DNA from: Pseudomonas capsici
Lineage (GTDB): Bacteria; Pseudomonadota; Gammaproteobacteria; Pseudomonadales; Pseudomonadaceae
DNA length: 64,000 nt
Assembly: GCF_017165765.1 (NCBI RefSeq)
Contig: NZ_JAFGZD010000014.1
Location: 62,001-126,000, forward strand
Direction: 5' to 3'
Below the pieces are notes generated by a model. It had not been told where the DNA came from. It ran no database searches and was given only the letters and a program-made list of their open reading frames with translations. Each line of letters starts with the position of its first letter. Within the stretch, counting starts at the first letter, position 1. The position numbers were made by a program, and so were the translations under genes. This document shows positions 17,016 through 25,390 of the stretch, piece by piece.

Positions 17016-17683
17016 GTCGGGTTCTCATCAAATTTGCGGGCGTTGTACTCCATTGCAGGCCTCAATGCCTTACCGACGTGGCCGTTTATCATCTTGACGG
17101 AGTTACTGCACGCGTCTGGATCCCGCTTGTTTTGTACGTCTGCCTTGTCAAGTACGGGACGCATCAATTCCAGTTCTTTCGACAGGTTTGCGCACTCGGT
17201 CTTCGTACTCATTTTACCTGGCTCGGCCAGTTGCTCTTCGCACTGTTTTCCGAGTGCATCGAGCTTTCTGAAGTCAACACGAGCGCACTGTTTTGGAATA
17301 AGTTCATCAAGTTGCGCAGCCTGGTACCTGCTCAACGTTTGCATGGCTTTGTCCATATCGCCGCTGATCTGCTCCATCACGGTTTCGCGGCAACCATTGC
17401 CACTCTGTGCGGCCATTATGCGAGCGGGTTCCTGCTGCGCCTGAGTAATCACCTTAGCAATCTCTTCGCGCAAAGAACCACAGGCCAGAGGCTGGGCGCC
17501 GGATTGCAGTTGACTGTCGCAAGCCTTGGTCAGAAACGCGACGGTATCGGTTTTAACCCCTCCGCACTGCGTAGGGGCGTAGGGCGCAGCATCACTCGAG
17601 GGTTTTGGCGGTACACCTGCGCATGCGGATAGATAAACAGACACCGCGACGGTCGCTACAGTTTTTAGTATGTTCGCAATCAT
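17009..17683 (-). CDS. Hypothetical Cys-rich lipoprotein, 224 aa (accessory island)
   Basis: Signal MIANILKTVATVAVSVYLSAC with lipobox LSAC. The mature part is helical with many Cys residues in spaced pairs (QCGG, KACD, LACGS, NGCRE, KQCARV, KQCEE, TECANL, DACSN), consistent with a disulfide-bonded periplasmic helical protein. No family recognised. It leads a two-gene operon with the 130-aa lipoprotein. Given the effector island next door, either could be an immunity or accessory factor, but nothing in the sequence proves this. Confidence 0.7.
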   Translation of the reverse strand: MIANILKTVATVAVSVYLSACAGVPPKPSSDAAPYAPTQCGGVKTDTVAFLTKACDSQLQSGAQPLACGSLREEIAKVITQAQQEPARIMAAQSGNGCRETVMEQISGDMDKAMQTLSRYQAAQLDELIPKQCARVDFRKLDALGKQCEEQLAEPGKMSTKTECANLSKELELMRPVLDKADVQNKRDPDACSNSVKMINGHVGKALRPAMEYNARKFDENPTW

Positions 17684-18079
17684 TAATTAAAACCTGAAGG
17701 AGTTAGGCCACTTAATTTCGTAAGTCCAATTAAAAAACAGTATTTTATTTAATGATGACTATCAATAGCACATATGCACTATTGAACAATGCGTGGAAAA
17801 CATGTGGTACGAGCAACGCCATCGCTGACGCCAATGCATGACTCAATGCGTCGAACCAAGTTGGACTCTCGAAGCGATGGTAAAACTACAGACAGGCAAA
17901 TCCCTTTGTGATGAGCGTCCAGCTTATGCAAGGTAACTTCAGCAGACGCTTACGTCCCATGCACGGAGCCCGTCAATATCTGTCACTCCTGGAGTTAGCC
18001 AAGGTGATCTTTTTGGAGATGTCGTCTGCGTTCTACTTGGTGGCTGTGTCGAGTGACCTTGTGATATTCTGACAGAGCA
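17684..18079. other. AT-rich non-coding region between lipoprotein operon and immunity genes
   Basis: About 396 bp with no intact gene. The lipoprotein operon promoter should lie near 17690-17780, where A/T runs are frequent. On the minus strand at about 17954-18016 a short frame translates to a segment resembling the C-terminal toxin motif of the neighbouring effector; see the pseudogene entry. Confidence 0.5.
17954..18016 (-). pseudogene. Possible remnant of a toxin C-terminal domain
   Basis: Read from 18016 down, the frame gives PKRSPWLTPGVTDIDGLRAWD, which recalls the effector segment PKDQ...GVEGLRAWDD (residues about 330-336 of the PAAR toxin). Six residues (GLRAWD) are identical but use different codons, so if real it derives from a divergent paralogue and not a recent copy. 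The frame is closed on both sides. The match is short and could be chance. Confidence 0.3.
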
Positions 18080-18496
18080 TTAGGGGCGGAAAGGGTCACG
18101 TTCACCCTCGCATTGTTTCAAACGAGCAATAACTTCAGGAGAAGTTTGAGCGGTGTCTATCTTGCCGCTTTCATCAAGGTAAATATCCAACGTACCCCAC
18201 CGTTTTGGTGTGATGTTGATGCATCGAGGTGGCGTGTTATCGGCCCACCAATCGAACATCATAAAGAAATCCTCATCAGGGAAAATATGACCGGCGTCAC
18301 CGGCTGCCTCACCGGGCATCAAGTCCCGTCGAAAGATTGAATGTTGGGTATTGAATACGTAATGGAGCCCTTTTGAGCCGTCGTTTGAGTAGTAAATAAC
18401 GACTCTTGGCAGAGCTAAATACCAGCCTGCAATCAGGACACAAACGAAGCCTGTAACCCATCGTCCCAAGTAGAGCTTTTTCTCACTTACAGACAT
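18080..18496 (-). CDS. Candidate immunity protein, copy 2 (membrane-anchored)
   Basis: 138 residues from ATG 18496 (MSVSEKK); an ATG at 18538 is also in frame. A basic N-terminus (SEKKLYLGR) precedes one hydrophobic segment WVTGFVCVLIAGWYLALP and a soluble domain, so the bulk should face the periplasm. It shares with copy 1 the blocks NTQHSI, GHIFP, DFFM.FDW and an almost identical C-terminal 40 residues from LDIYLDESGKIDTAQTSPE to the end. Two conserved Cys (PRCI and LKQC) could bond in the periplasm. Tandem duplication downstream of a PAAR-toxin gene is the classical immunity arrangement. Confidence 0.75.
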   Translation of the reverse strand: MSVSEKKLYLGRWVTGFVCVLIAGWYLALPRVVIYYSNDGSKGLHYVFNTQHSIFRRDLMPGEAAGDAGHIFPDEDFFMMFDWWADNTPPRCINITPKRWGTLDIYLDESGKIDTAQTSPEVIARLKQCEGERDPFRP

Positions 18497-18565
18497 GTGG
18501 TTGGCCCCCTCGGGTATCGCCTCACGCACGCCCCTCAACTCCCTGACAGCCTAATGCCGTCAGGT

Positions 18566-18976
18566 TTAGGGGCGGAAAGGGTCACGTTCACCCTTGCATT
18601 GTTTCAAACGAGCAATAACTTCAGGGGAAGTTTGAGCAGTGTCTATCTTGCCGCTTTCATCAAGATAGATATCTATAGCCCCCCCCCATTTTGGCGTAAT
18701 GTCTATACACCTCCGAAAGCCTTTTTTGCTCCCCCAATCAAAAATCATGAAAAAATCATTATTAGGAAAAATATGCCCAGTATCGAATGTAGCTTGCCCC
18801 GGAAGCATTCCTTCCTTATGAATACTATGTTGTGTGCTCCAGATCAGCCGAAGCTCGTCTGTTCCCTTCTCGGAGTAATGGACACGCACCACTGGTGTAG
18901 CAACATACCAGAACAGTAACGGAAGAATTGCGAGCACGCCAACAATATACCTCGATTTAATATTTTTAGCATTCAT
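18566..18976 (-). CDS. Candidate immunity protein, copy 1 (membrane-anchored), coupled to PAAR effector
   Basis: 136 residues from ATG 18976. Its start overlaps the end of the PAAR effector gene by 11 bases, so the two are translationally coupled, the strongest hint that this is the cognate immunity protein. N-terminus MNAKNIKSRY is basic and followed by one transmembrane segment (IVGVLAILPLLFWYVATPVV), predicting a periplasmic C-terminal domain. The domain shares STQHSI, GHIFP, FFMIFDW and the C-terminal block with copy 2. No family name recalled. Confidence 0.8.
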   Translation of the reverse strand: MNAKNIKSRYIVGVLAILPLLFWYVATPVVRVHYSEKGTDELRLIWSTQHSIHKEGMLPGQATFDTGHIFPNNDFFMIFDWGSKKGFRRCIDITPKWGGAIDIYLDESGKIDTAQTSPEVIARLKQCKGERDPFRP

Positions 18977-20120
18977 GAACACGGATGCCATCGCCCCATT
19001 CAGTTGGTGTTATCGCAAGTACTTTTTCCATGATCATTTTTGCTGTAATGCTTCCATTGGAATTTGCGCTGTAAAGCTGTAAACCAATACTGACTGAAAT
19101 ACGATCAGGTGCGTCATCCCATGCTCTTAACCCTTCCACCCCTTCTGTAGCCTGAGGCCCTTTGAGCTTTCGCTGGTCCTTTGGAACAAAAAGCATCTCT
19201 TCCCATTGTCGTAATTTGTCCGAAACAATCTGTTCAAGCCCCGCGCCATCCAGAAGGAGGCTTTCAGTGAGTCCCCCTGCCATACCTACATAGCCGTAGT
19301 GTATGTTCGACCAAATATCATAAAAATAGTCATACTTACCTTGTTTGTGGCGATACCCACCAAACTTGCTGTGGATCTTCGGTTTATGGTCCCACGGACG
19401 ATTTTGACCCACTCGCTCAGTCCATATAGCCATGGCAGCTGCCAGATTTGAGCCCCCTATAGCTTGTGGATGGGTCGTACCTACTTGTAAGTACCAAGGT
19501 AAAGCCATTTTCTTGCGGGTCTCCTCAACAACGTCATAACTGAGCAACTCTTTCATCCTCAAGACCGAGGGATGTCGGATATTGCGGTTCATTTCGTCGG
19601 CAATATAGCCCGCCAGCGCTTCCATCATATCCGGGTGTGTGCAAACGACTGATTCAGTTTCTGAGGCAGAGCCTTTGTCAGGATCCGTCAGGTTGTCACC
19701 TGAATTAACCAAAGCATTGGCAGCGGTTGCCTTCTCAACCAATCTCGGATCGGCCAACAAGGTTGCCATCTTCTCGTCGTCTATAGAGCCATCCGGGCGG
19801 AATACTCCCAGCACTGCAAAATCAATGATTGCGGCATCGGGAGCCGCCCCCATGACAAAGCCGCCAAAGGTATCAATAGACCCGGTGATGATTGTCCCCC
19901 CGTGACTGGTAGGGCTCCCTAAATGAGCCATGGGACGGTAGTTAACCAGAATAGAAGGGAACCCCGTAGTGATGACAGCACCACACCCGCAGACGTCCCC
20001 AACACGGGCAGCACCAGCAAAGCTGATATTCACATCAGCCGACGCACTGGTAATAGGGGTAATACCATGACCGGGCAGTGGGCATACGTGTTTATCACCC
20101 AGTCGAGCGGAAGCAAGCAT
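18966..20120 (-). CDS. T6SS PAAR-domain effector with C-terminal type-44-like toxin domain
   Basis: 384 residues. Residues 1-90 form a PAAR domain (ARLGDKHVCPLPGHG, VGDVCGCGAVITTG, MAHLGSPTSHGGTI), which tips the type VI secretion spike. A linker (about 90-160) follows, then a toxin region with WDHKPKI, a central DIWSNIHYGYVG (His274) and GLRAWDDAPDRISVSIGLQL (from about 330). This pattern recalls polymorphic toxin type 44; that assignment is from memory and less certain than the PAAR call. The AT-richer composition and lack of other T6SS genes mark an orphan effector module. Stop overlaps the immunity gene start. Confidence 0.85.
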   Translation of the reverse strand: MLASARLGDKHVCPLPGHGITPITSASADVNISFAGAARVGDVCGCGAVITTGFPSILVNYRPMAHLGSPTSHGGTIITGSIDTFGGFVMGAAPDAAIIDFAVLGVFRPDGSIDDEKMATLLADPRLVEKATAANALVNSGDNLTDPDKGSASETESVVCTHPDMMEALAGYIADEMNRNIRHPSVLRMKELLSYDVVEETRKKMALPWYLQVGTTHPQAIGGSNLAAAMAIWTERVGQNRPWDHKPKIHSKFGGYRHKQGKYDYFYDIWSNIHYGYVGMAGGLTESLLLDGAGLEQIVSDKLRQWEEMLFVPKDQRKLKGPQATEGVEGLRAWDDAPDRISVSIGLQLYSANSNGSITAKMIMEKVLAITPTEWGDGIRVHEC

Positions 20121-21083
20121 AGAACATCATCCTTGTGTGTATCGTCCATCGCCATAAAGCCAGTCTCATTCTGACGCTCGGGAGACTACCGAAAACTTAA
20201 GTATTGGCCTGTAGGAAAACCCTTGAGAGCCTGACAGAAAATTCTGAGCGACCGCCTCTTACGCTCTCACGTAAGCCTTACCGCACCTGCGTGGGCCTTT
20301 ATCGTGCCCCCCTGGATGAGGGCCTTTCGGGCTGTCACAAGGCTGTCTCAAAGGTGTGACAAAGTGCTGGACATCGCCCTGCACATGGTTATATGTTGCG
20401 GCTTCCAGCCCCACCGCTCATAATCTCCCCCCGATTATAAGGACGTCTCCTGATCGGGCCTCGCAGCATCGCTAATCCTCGTGTTAGCTCCTCCGTAATG
20501 CCCACAGAGAGCCGCCCACACAGGTCATTTGCACACAGTCGTGCTCGATGAACGGTGCGCAATCGCTCGATTGATATCGAACCTTTTGCCTCCGACAACG
20601 CCTCACTCTGTATGCACCTGATCTGCCAGAGCTGCCATCGCAGCCCTTTTTGAGGTTTGGTTCACGTTTCCAAAAGAGCGTGAAAAAACGGGTTTCACTA
20701 CTTCACAAGAGTGTGGCGAGCAAAATGAATAGGTACGCGTTTGTAAATGCACCATCAGCGTCTGAATCGGCCCCTTTGAACAGGACTGACCGCGACTGCG
20801 CCTCCATCACCGGAGCCTGAGGCCTGTCGTCCGGGCATGCGATGCCTTGACGATGGTCGAATGGCCGAACGGGTTGAAAAATGAGTTCATGCATCCTTGA
20901 TGAAGACTCTTGTTCAGCCTGACCGGGACCTGCGCTTTAGATGCGAAAAATTGCGAAGAATCGGACAGGCGATCCTGGCCAGGACACATGGGGCCCAACC
21001 TTTATCCTTGCCCCGTCCCCCTGGCATCTAGCCTCAGGAACGTATGCCGTCAATTTGGTGCTGCAGATTTTGGAGACGCGTTA
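20121..21083. other. Large non-coding region between effector island and mqo
   Basis: About 960 bp. Frames present (for example 69 residues on the minus strand at 20389-20598 and 63 residues at 20703-20894) lack ribosome sites and family resemblance. I see no recognisable insertion sequence, tRNA or attachment site. It must include the effector promoter (near 20130-20250) and the mqo promoter. It may be decayed island DNA. Confidence 0.5.
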
Positions 21084-22595
21084 ATGGCGCATAACGAAGC
21101 AGTCGACGTAGTATTGGTCGGAGCGGGCATCATGAGTGCCACCCTGGCCGTACTGCTCAAGGAGCTCGACCCCGGCCTCAAGCTGGAAGTCGTTGAGCTC
21201 ATGGATTCCGGCGCTGCGGAGAGTTCCAACCCCTGGAACAACGCGGGGACCGGTCATGCCGGCCTCTGTGAGCTGAACTACACGCCGCCCGCGGCCGATG
21301 GCTCCATCGATATCAAGAAAGCGGTGCACATCAACGCCCAGTTCGAGGTATCGAAGCAGTTCTGGGCCTATCTGGCTCGCAAAGGCACCTTCGGCTCATC
21401 GAAATCCTTTATCAACCCGGTTCCACACCTGAGCTTCGTTCAGGGCGAGAGCGGAATTTCCTTCCTCAAGACCCGTTTTGAAGCGATGCACAAGCATCAC
21501 GCCTTCTCTTCGATGGAGTACACCGAGGACAAGGCCAAGCTGGCCGAGTGGATGCCACTGATGATGCCTGGCCGTCCGGCCGACGAACCTATCGCCGCCA
21601 CTCGGGTAATGAACGGTACGGACGTCAACTTCGGCGCGCTGACCAACCAGTTGCTTACCCACCTGGGCAACGCTCCCGACGCCCAGGTCAAATACTGCAA
21701 GCGCGTCACCGACCTGACCCGTAACGGCAACGGCTGGACCGTCACCATCAAGGACGTGAACAGCGGCAGCACTCGCCAGATCGACGCAAAATTCGTATTC
21801 CTCGGTGCCGGTGGCGCGGCCCTGCCGCTGCTGCAGATGTCGGGCATCGAAGAGAGCAAGGGCTTCGGTGGTTTCCCGGTCAGTGGCCAGTGGCTGCGTT
21901 GCGACAATCCGGAAGTGGTCAGACAGCATCAGGCCAAGGTCTACAGCCAGGCCGCCGTGGGCTCGCCGCCCATGTCGGTTCCGCACCTGGATACCCGCGT
22001 GGTCGATGGCAAGAAATCCCTGCTGTTCGGACCATACGCCGGCTTCACCACCAAGTTCCTCAAGCACGGTTCGTTCCTTGACCTGCCGCTGTCGGTACGC
22101 CTGGCCAACATCAAGCCGATGCTGGCCGTCGCTCGCGACAACATGGACCTGACCAAGTACCTGGTCAGCGAAGTGATGCAGTCGATGGAGCAACGCCTGG
22201 AGTCCCTGCGTCGCTTCTACCCGCAGGCCAAGGCCGAAGACTGGCGTCTGGAAGTCGCCGGTCAGCGAGTGCAGATCATCAAGAAAGACGCCAAGAAAGG
22301 CGGCATTCTGCAGTTCGGTACCGAACTGGTATCTGCACGGGACGGCTCTCTGGCGGCATTGCTCGGCGCTTCTCCGGGCGCATCGGTGACGGTTTCGATC
22401 ATGCTGGAACTGATCGAGCGCTGCTTCCCGGACAAGGCTCGCAACGAGTGGGCAACCAAGCTCAACGAAATATTCCCGGCTCGGGAAAAAGCCCTGGAAA
22501 GCGATGCGCAGTTGTACCAGCGCGTCAGCCGCCAGAGCGACGAGAGCCTGGAGCTGGTCGAACAGACAAGCCAGGAACAAAGCAGCATCGCCTGA
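21084..22595 (+). CDS. mqo: Malate:quinone oxidoreductase
   Basis: 503 residues from ATG 21084 (GGAG at 21072-21075); the longer frame from 20910 has no such support. It opens with an FAD-binding motif VDVVLVGAGIMSATLAVLL, followed by SNPWNNAGTGHAGLCELNY and the C-terminal LLGASPGASVTVSIMLE, all standard for Mqo. A membrane-associated flavoprotein that oxidises malate to oxaloacetate and reduces quinone in the TCA cycle. Monocistronic with a strong terminator. Confidence 0.96.
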   Translation: MAHNEAVDVVLVGAGIMSATLAVLLKELDPGLKLEVVELMDSGAAESSNPWNNAGTGHAGLCELNYTPPAADGSIDIKKAVHINAQFEVSKQFWAYLARKGTFGSSKSFINPVPHLSFVQGESGISFLKTRFEAMHKHHAFSSMEYTEDKAKLAEWMPLMMPGRPADEPIAATRVMNGTDVNFGALTNQLLTHLGNAPDAQVKYCKRVTDLTRNGNGWTVTIKDVNSGSTRQIDAKFVFLGAGGAALPLLQMSGIEESKGFGGFPVSGQWLRCDNPEVVRQHQAKVYSQAAVGSPPMSVPHLDTRVVDGKKSLLFGPYAGFTTKFLKHGSFLDLPLSVRLANIKPMLAVARDNMDLTKYLVSEVMQSMEQRLESLRRFYPQAKAEDWRLEVAGQRVQIIKKDAKKGGILQFGTELVSARDGSLAALLGASPGASVTVSIMLELIERCFPDKARNEWATKLNEIFPAREKALESDAQLYQRVSRQSDESLELVEQTSQEQSSIA

Positions 22596-22609
22596 TTGCC
22601 TGAGGTATA

Positions 22610-22644
22610 AAAAAACCCGTGAGCCTTGCAGCCACGGGTTTTTT
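22610..22644. terminator. Bidirectional Rho-independent terminator after mqo
   Basis: Arms AAAAAACCCGTG (22610-22621) and CACGGGTTTTTT (22633-22644) with an 11-base loop. It also serves the convergent homocysteine methyltransferase gene. Confidence 0.95.
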
Positions 22645-22667
22645 CTTTTCAGAACAACGACTCGTCT

Positions 22668-23564
22668 TTAAAGGCTCTTGGCCAGGACTGCAATGTGTTC
22701 CGGGCCAATGCCACAGCAACCGCCGATATGCGTGGCTCCACGCTTGACCCAGTCCGCCGCCCACTGCTGATAACCTTGAGGATCAAGGTCTGCGCGCAAT
22801 TCATCCAGACCATCGTTGGCCTTGGCATCCTTGGGTTGCGGCGGGAAGGCATTGGCATAAGCGCCGATGGCGATCTCGACATTCAATGACTCGAACACTT
22901 CGCGAGCAGCGTCGATAGCGGCACCGATCACTTCAGGCTGACTGCAGTTGAACAGCAGCGCAGCAGCACCCAGTTCGGCAGCGGCACGGGCCGCATCGGC
23001 AACCGGTTCGCCGGAACGCAGGCGTGCAACTTCGTCAACGTCTTCGTCCTGGAGCGTGAACGACAGCCAGAAGGGTTTGCCATCGGCAGGCAGGCCGGCA
23101 CGGATGGTCCGGGCCTCGATGATGCAGCTTTGAGTCTCGGCCAGCCACAAGTCCACATGTGGAGCCAGACCGGCCACCAATGGTTTCAGGACTTCAGCCG
23201 CCAGCTCCGGTTTGTAGAGGTCCGGGCGATAGGAACCGAACAATGGCGGCAGGGAACCGGCTACCTGGGCACGTCCGCCCGAGGCATCCGCCGACTCGCG
23301 CGCCAGTCGCCCGGCCAGATCGGCCAGAGCCTGACCTTCGCGAGCGAAACGCTCCTCGCCAATATGGAAAGGCACGACCGCGTAGCTGTTGCTGGTGATT
23401 ACCTGAGCGCCGCTGTCGATATAGGCGGTATGCACGGCACGCACCGCTTCGGGGGCCTCGCTCAGGGCAAGGGCCGACCATTCGGGTTGGCGGAAAGGAG
23501 CGCCTCGGCGCTGAAGCTCGCGGCCCATGCCGCCGTCAAGAATTACAGTCGAGCGCTGAGTCAT
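22668..23564 (-). CDS. Homocysteine S-methyltransferase family protein
   Basis: 298 residues from ATG 23564 (MTQRSTVILDGGMGREL); upstream in-frame Met codons belong to a non-coding extension. Zinc ligands are visible: the C-terminal GGCCGIG pair and a Cys in LLFNCSQPE. The length matches MmuM-type enzymes that methylate homocysteine from S-methylmethionine rather than folate. Divergent from an amino-acid ABC transporter across 110 bp, suggesting uptake and use of one methylated sulfur compound, plausibly plant S-methylmethionine (inference). Confidence 0.9.
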   Translation of the reverse strand: MTQRSTVILDGGMGRELQRRGAPFRQPEWSALALSEAPEAVRAVHTAYIDSGAQVITSNSYAVVPFHIGEERFAREGQALADLAGRLARESADASGGRAQVAGSLPPLFGSYRPDLYKPELAAEVLKPLVAGLAPHVDLWLAETQSCIIEARTIRAGLPADGKPFWLSFTLQDEDVDEVARLRSGEPVADAARAAAELGAAALLFNCSQPEVIGAAIDAAREVFESLNVEIAIGAYANAFPPQPKDAKANDGLDELRADLDPQGYQQWAADWVKRGATHIGGCCGIGPEHIAVLAKSL

Positions 23565-23674
23565 ATGCCATCTACTTATATCTTTATGAAAAAAACTCAT
23601 TAGGAATGAGCTTGGTATAACGTATTTAATACAGCGCCTTATCCAAACTACAATCATTTTTTCAGGGGATAGCT

Positions 23675-24496
23675 TTGAAACTTAGCGCTCTGCTGGGCAT
23701 TGGCCTGGTCACTCTGGCTGCATCGACTCAGACCTTCGCCGGTGCCACACTGGACCGCGTACAGAAGAACCAGGAACTGGTAAACGTCCTGATGGAAAGT
23801 TACCCGCCCTTCTCTTTCCTGAATGATAAAAACCAGCTGGACGGCTTCGATGTCGACGTCGCCAAAGCGGTCGCAGACAAACTGGGTGTGAAGCTGCGTC
23901 TTGAAACGCCTTCATGGGACGTGATCGCCGCCGGCCGCTGGAGCGGTCGCTACGACATCTGTGTCTGCTCCATGACCCCAAGCAAATCCCGCGCTGAAGT
24001 CTTCGATTTCCCCGTCGAATACTACGCTTCGCCTGCGGTGATCGTGGTCAACGCCAAAGATGATCGTATCCATTCGGCCAAGGACCTGAGCAACAAGAAG
24101 GTCGGCCTGACCAGCGCTTCCAGCTACGAAAGCTATCTGAACAAGAACCTGGTGATCGAAGGCGCTGAAGACAAGCCTCTGGAATACCCGTTCGAGAACG
24201 TTCAGATTGCTCCTTATGACAACGACAACGTTGCGTTCCAGGATCTGGGCCTGGGTGCCGGTGTACGCCTGGATGCCATCCTCACCAACCTGGTCACGGC
24301 CCAGCCGCGCCTGGATCAGGACAAGCGCTTCAAGCTCGCTGGCGCCTCGCTGTATGAAGAACCCAACTTCGTCGCCATCGAAAAAGGCGATGCCGAATGG
24401 GATGCCAGAATTCGTCAGATCTTTGCCGAACTCAAGCAGGACGGCACTCTGAGCAAGCTGTCGCAGAAGTGGATCGGCGCTGATATCAGCAAATGA
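23675..24496 (+). CDS. ABC transporter substrate-binding protein (polar amino-acid type)
   Basis: 273 residues starting with TTG at 23675; AGGGGAT six bases upstream supports this rare start. Signal peptide MKLSALLGIGLVTLAASTQT cleaved near FAG. The mature protein has the SBP family 3 pattern: MESYPPFSFLNDK, LDGFDVDVAKAVADKLG, SWDVIAAGRWSGRYDICVCS. It captures a polar amino acid or analogue in the periplasm. Overlaps the permease start by 4 bases. Substrate unknown; S-methylmethionine or a related compound is suggested by the divergent methyltransferase. Confidence 0.92.
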   Translation: MKLSALLGIGLVTLAASTQTFAGATLDRVQKNQELVNVLMESYPPFSFLNDKNQLDGFDVDVAKAVADKLGVKLRLETPSWDVIAAGRWSGRYDICVCSMTPSKSRAEVFDFPVEYYASPAVIVVNAKDDRIHSAKDLSNKKVGLTSASSYESYLNKNLVIEGAEDKPLEYPFENVQIAPYDNDNVAFQDLGLGAGVRLDAILTNLVTAQPRLDQDKRFKLAGASLYEEPNFVAIEKGDAEWDARIRQIFAELKQDGTLSKLSQKWIGADISK

Positions 24497-25323
24497 CTTC
24501 CTTCCAGCCTCAACGTCCACCCGAGCAGGCACAGAGCCTGCTCAAGCGTGTCTTCGGTTTCCGTACAAGGCTCTATCTGACCTGGGCGGCGATGTTTGTC
24601 CTGTTTGCCGGATTCTTTCTGAGCTTCGACCTGAAGTTTTCGATCATTCTCGACAAACTGCCGAATCTGGTCGGCCTGAGCCTGTCGCCCAACGGCTTTC
24701 TGCAGGGCGCGGCGCTGACCCTGTTCGTGTGCCTGTGCTCGATTGTCGTATCGGTGCTGCTGGGTTTTGTCGTGGCTCTGGCGCGGCTGTCCAGCAGTGC
24801 GGTGGCCTTTGGTATTGCGAGCTTCTATGCCTCGTTCTTCCGCGGCACGCCGCTGCTGATCCAGATCATGCTGATTTATCTGGGCCTGCCTCAGATAGGC
24901 GTCGTGCCCGGTGCAATCCTGGCCGGCATCATCGCCCTGTCCCTGAACTACGGTGCCTACCTGAGCGAGATATTCCGGGCAGGCATCATCGGCGTCGCAG
25001 CCGGTCAGCGTGAAGCGGCACTGGCACTGGCCTTGCGTCCCGCACAGATCTTCTGGCGCGTCACCCTGCCCCAGGCCATGCGCACCATCATCCCGCCCAC
25101 CACCAACCAGTTCATCTCGATGCTCAAGGATTCTTCGCTGATTTCGGTGATGGGGGTCTGGGAAGTGATGTTCCTGGCCCAGTCCTATGGCCGCTCCAGC
25201 TATCGCTATATCGAGATGCTGACCACGGCGGCAGTGCTTTACTGGATCATGTCCATCGGGCTGGAATTGTTGCAGGCGCGGCTGGAACGCCACTACGGGA
25301 AGGCTTATCAGGCCAGAAAGTAG
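24493..25323 (+). CDS. ABC transporter permease (HisM/GlnP type)
   Basis: 276 residues with five to six transmembrane segments and the EAA loop of amino-acid permeases in QREAALALALRPAQIFWRVT followed by LPQAMRTIIPPTTNQFISML. ATG overlaps the SBP stop (ATGA). No ATPase gene follows: the next feature is a repeat and then an unrelated gene on the other strand. The system therefore needs an ATPase encoded elsewhere. Confidence 0.93.
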   Translation: MTSFQPQRPPEQAQSLLKRVFGFRTRLYLTWAAMFVLFAGFFLSFDLKFSIILDKLPNLVGLSLSPNGFLQGAALTLFVCLCSIVVSVLLGFVVALARLSSSAVAFGIASFYASFFRGTPLLIQIMLIYLGLPQIGVVPGAILAGIIALSLNYGAYLSEIFRAGIIGVAAGQREAALALALRPAQIFWRVTLPQAMRTIIPPTTNQFISMLKDSSLISVMGVWEVMFLAQSYGRSSYRYIEMLTTAAVLYWIMSIGLELLQARLERHYGKAYQARK

Positions 25324-25324
25324 G

Positions 25325-25372
25325 ATTTATTCGCGAAGGCGGCATTGTTTTTCGCGAATGAATTGGCTCTGT
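25325..25372. repeat. REP-like inverted repeat
   Basis: TTTATTCGCGAA and TTCGCGAATGAATTGGCTC face each other across about 15 bp. The core is shared with the repeats at 29.1 and 41.4 kb. It lies just after the permease stop and may protect or end the transcript. Confidence 0.65.
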
Positions 25373-25390
25373 CTGCATTAAGTGTTGCAT

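Noticed and set aside
20389..20598. 69-residue minus-strand frame before mqo
   Set aside because: No ribosome site or motif; composition is like the surrounding non-coding DNA.
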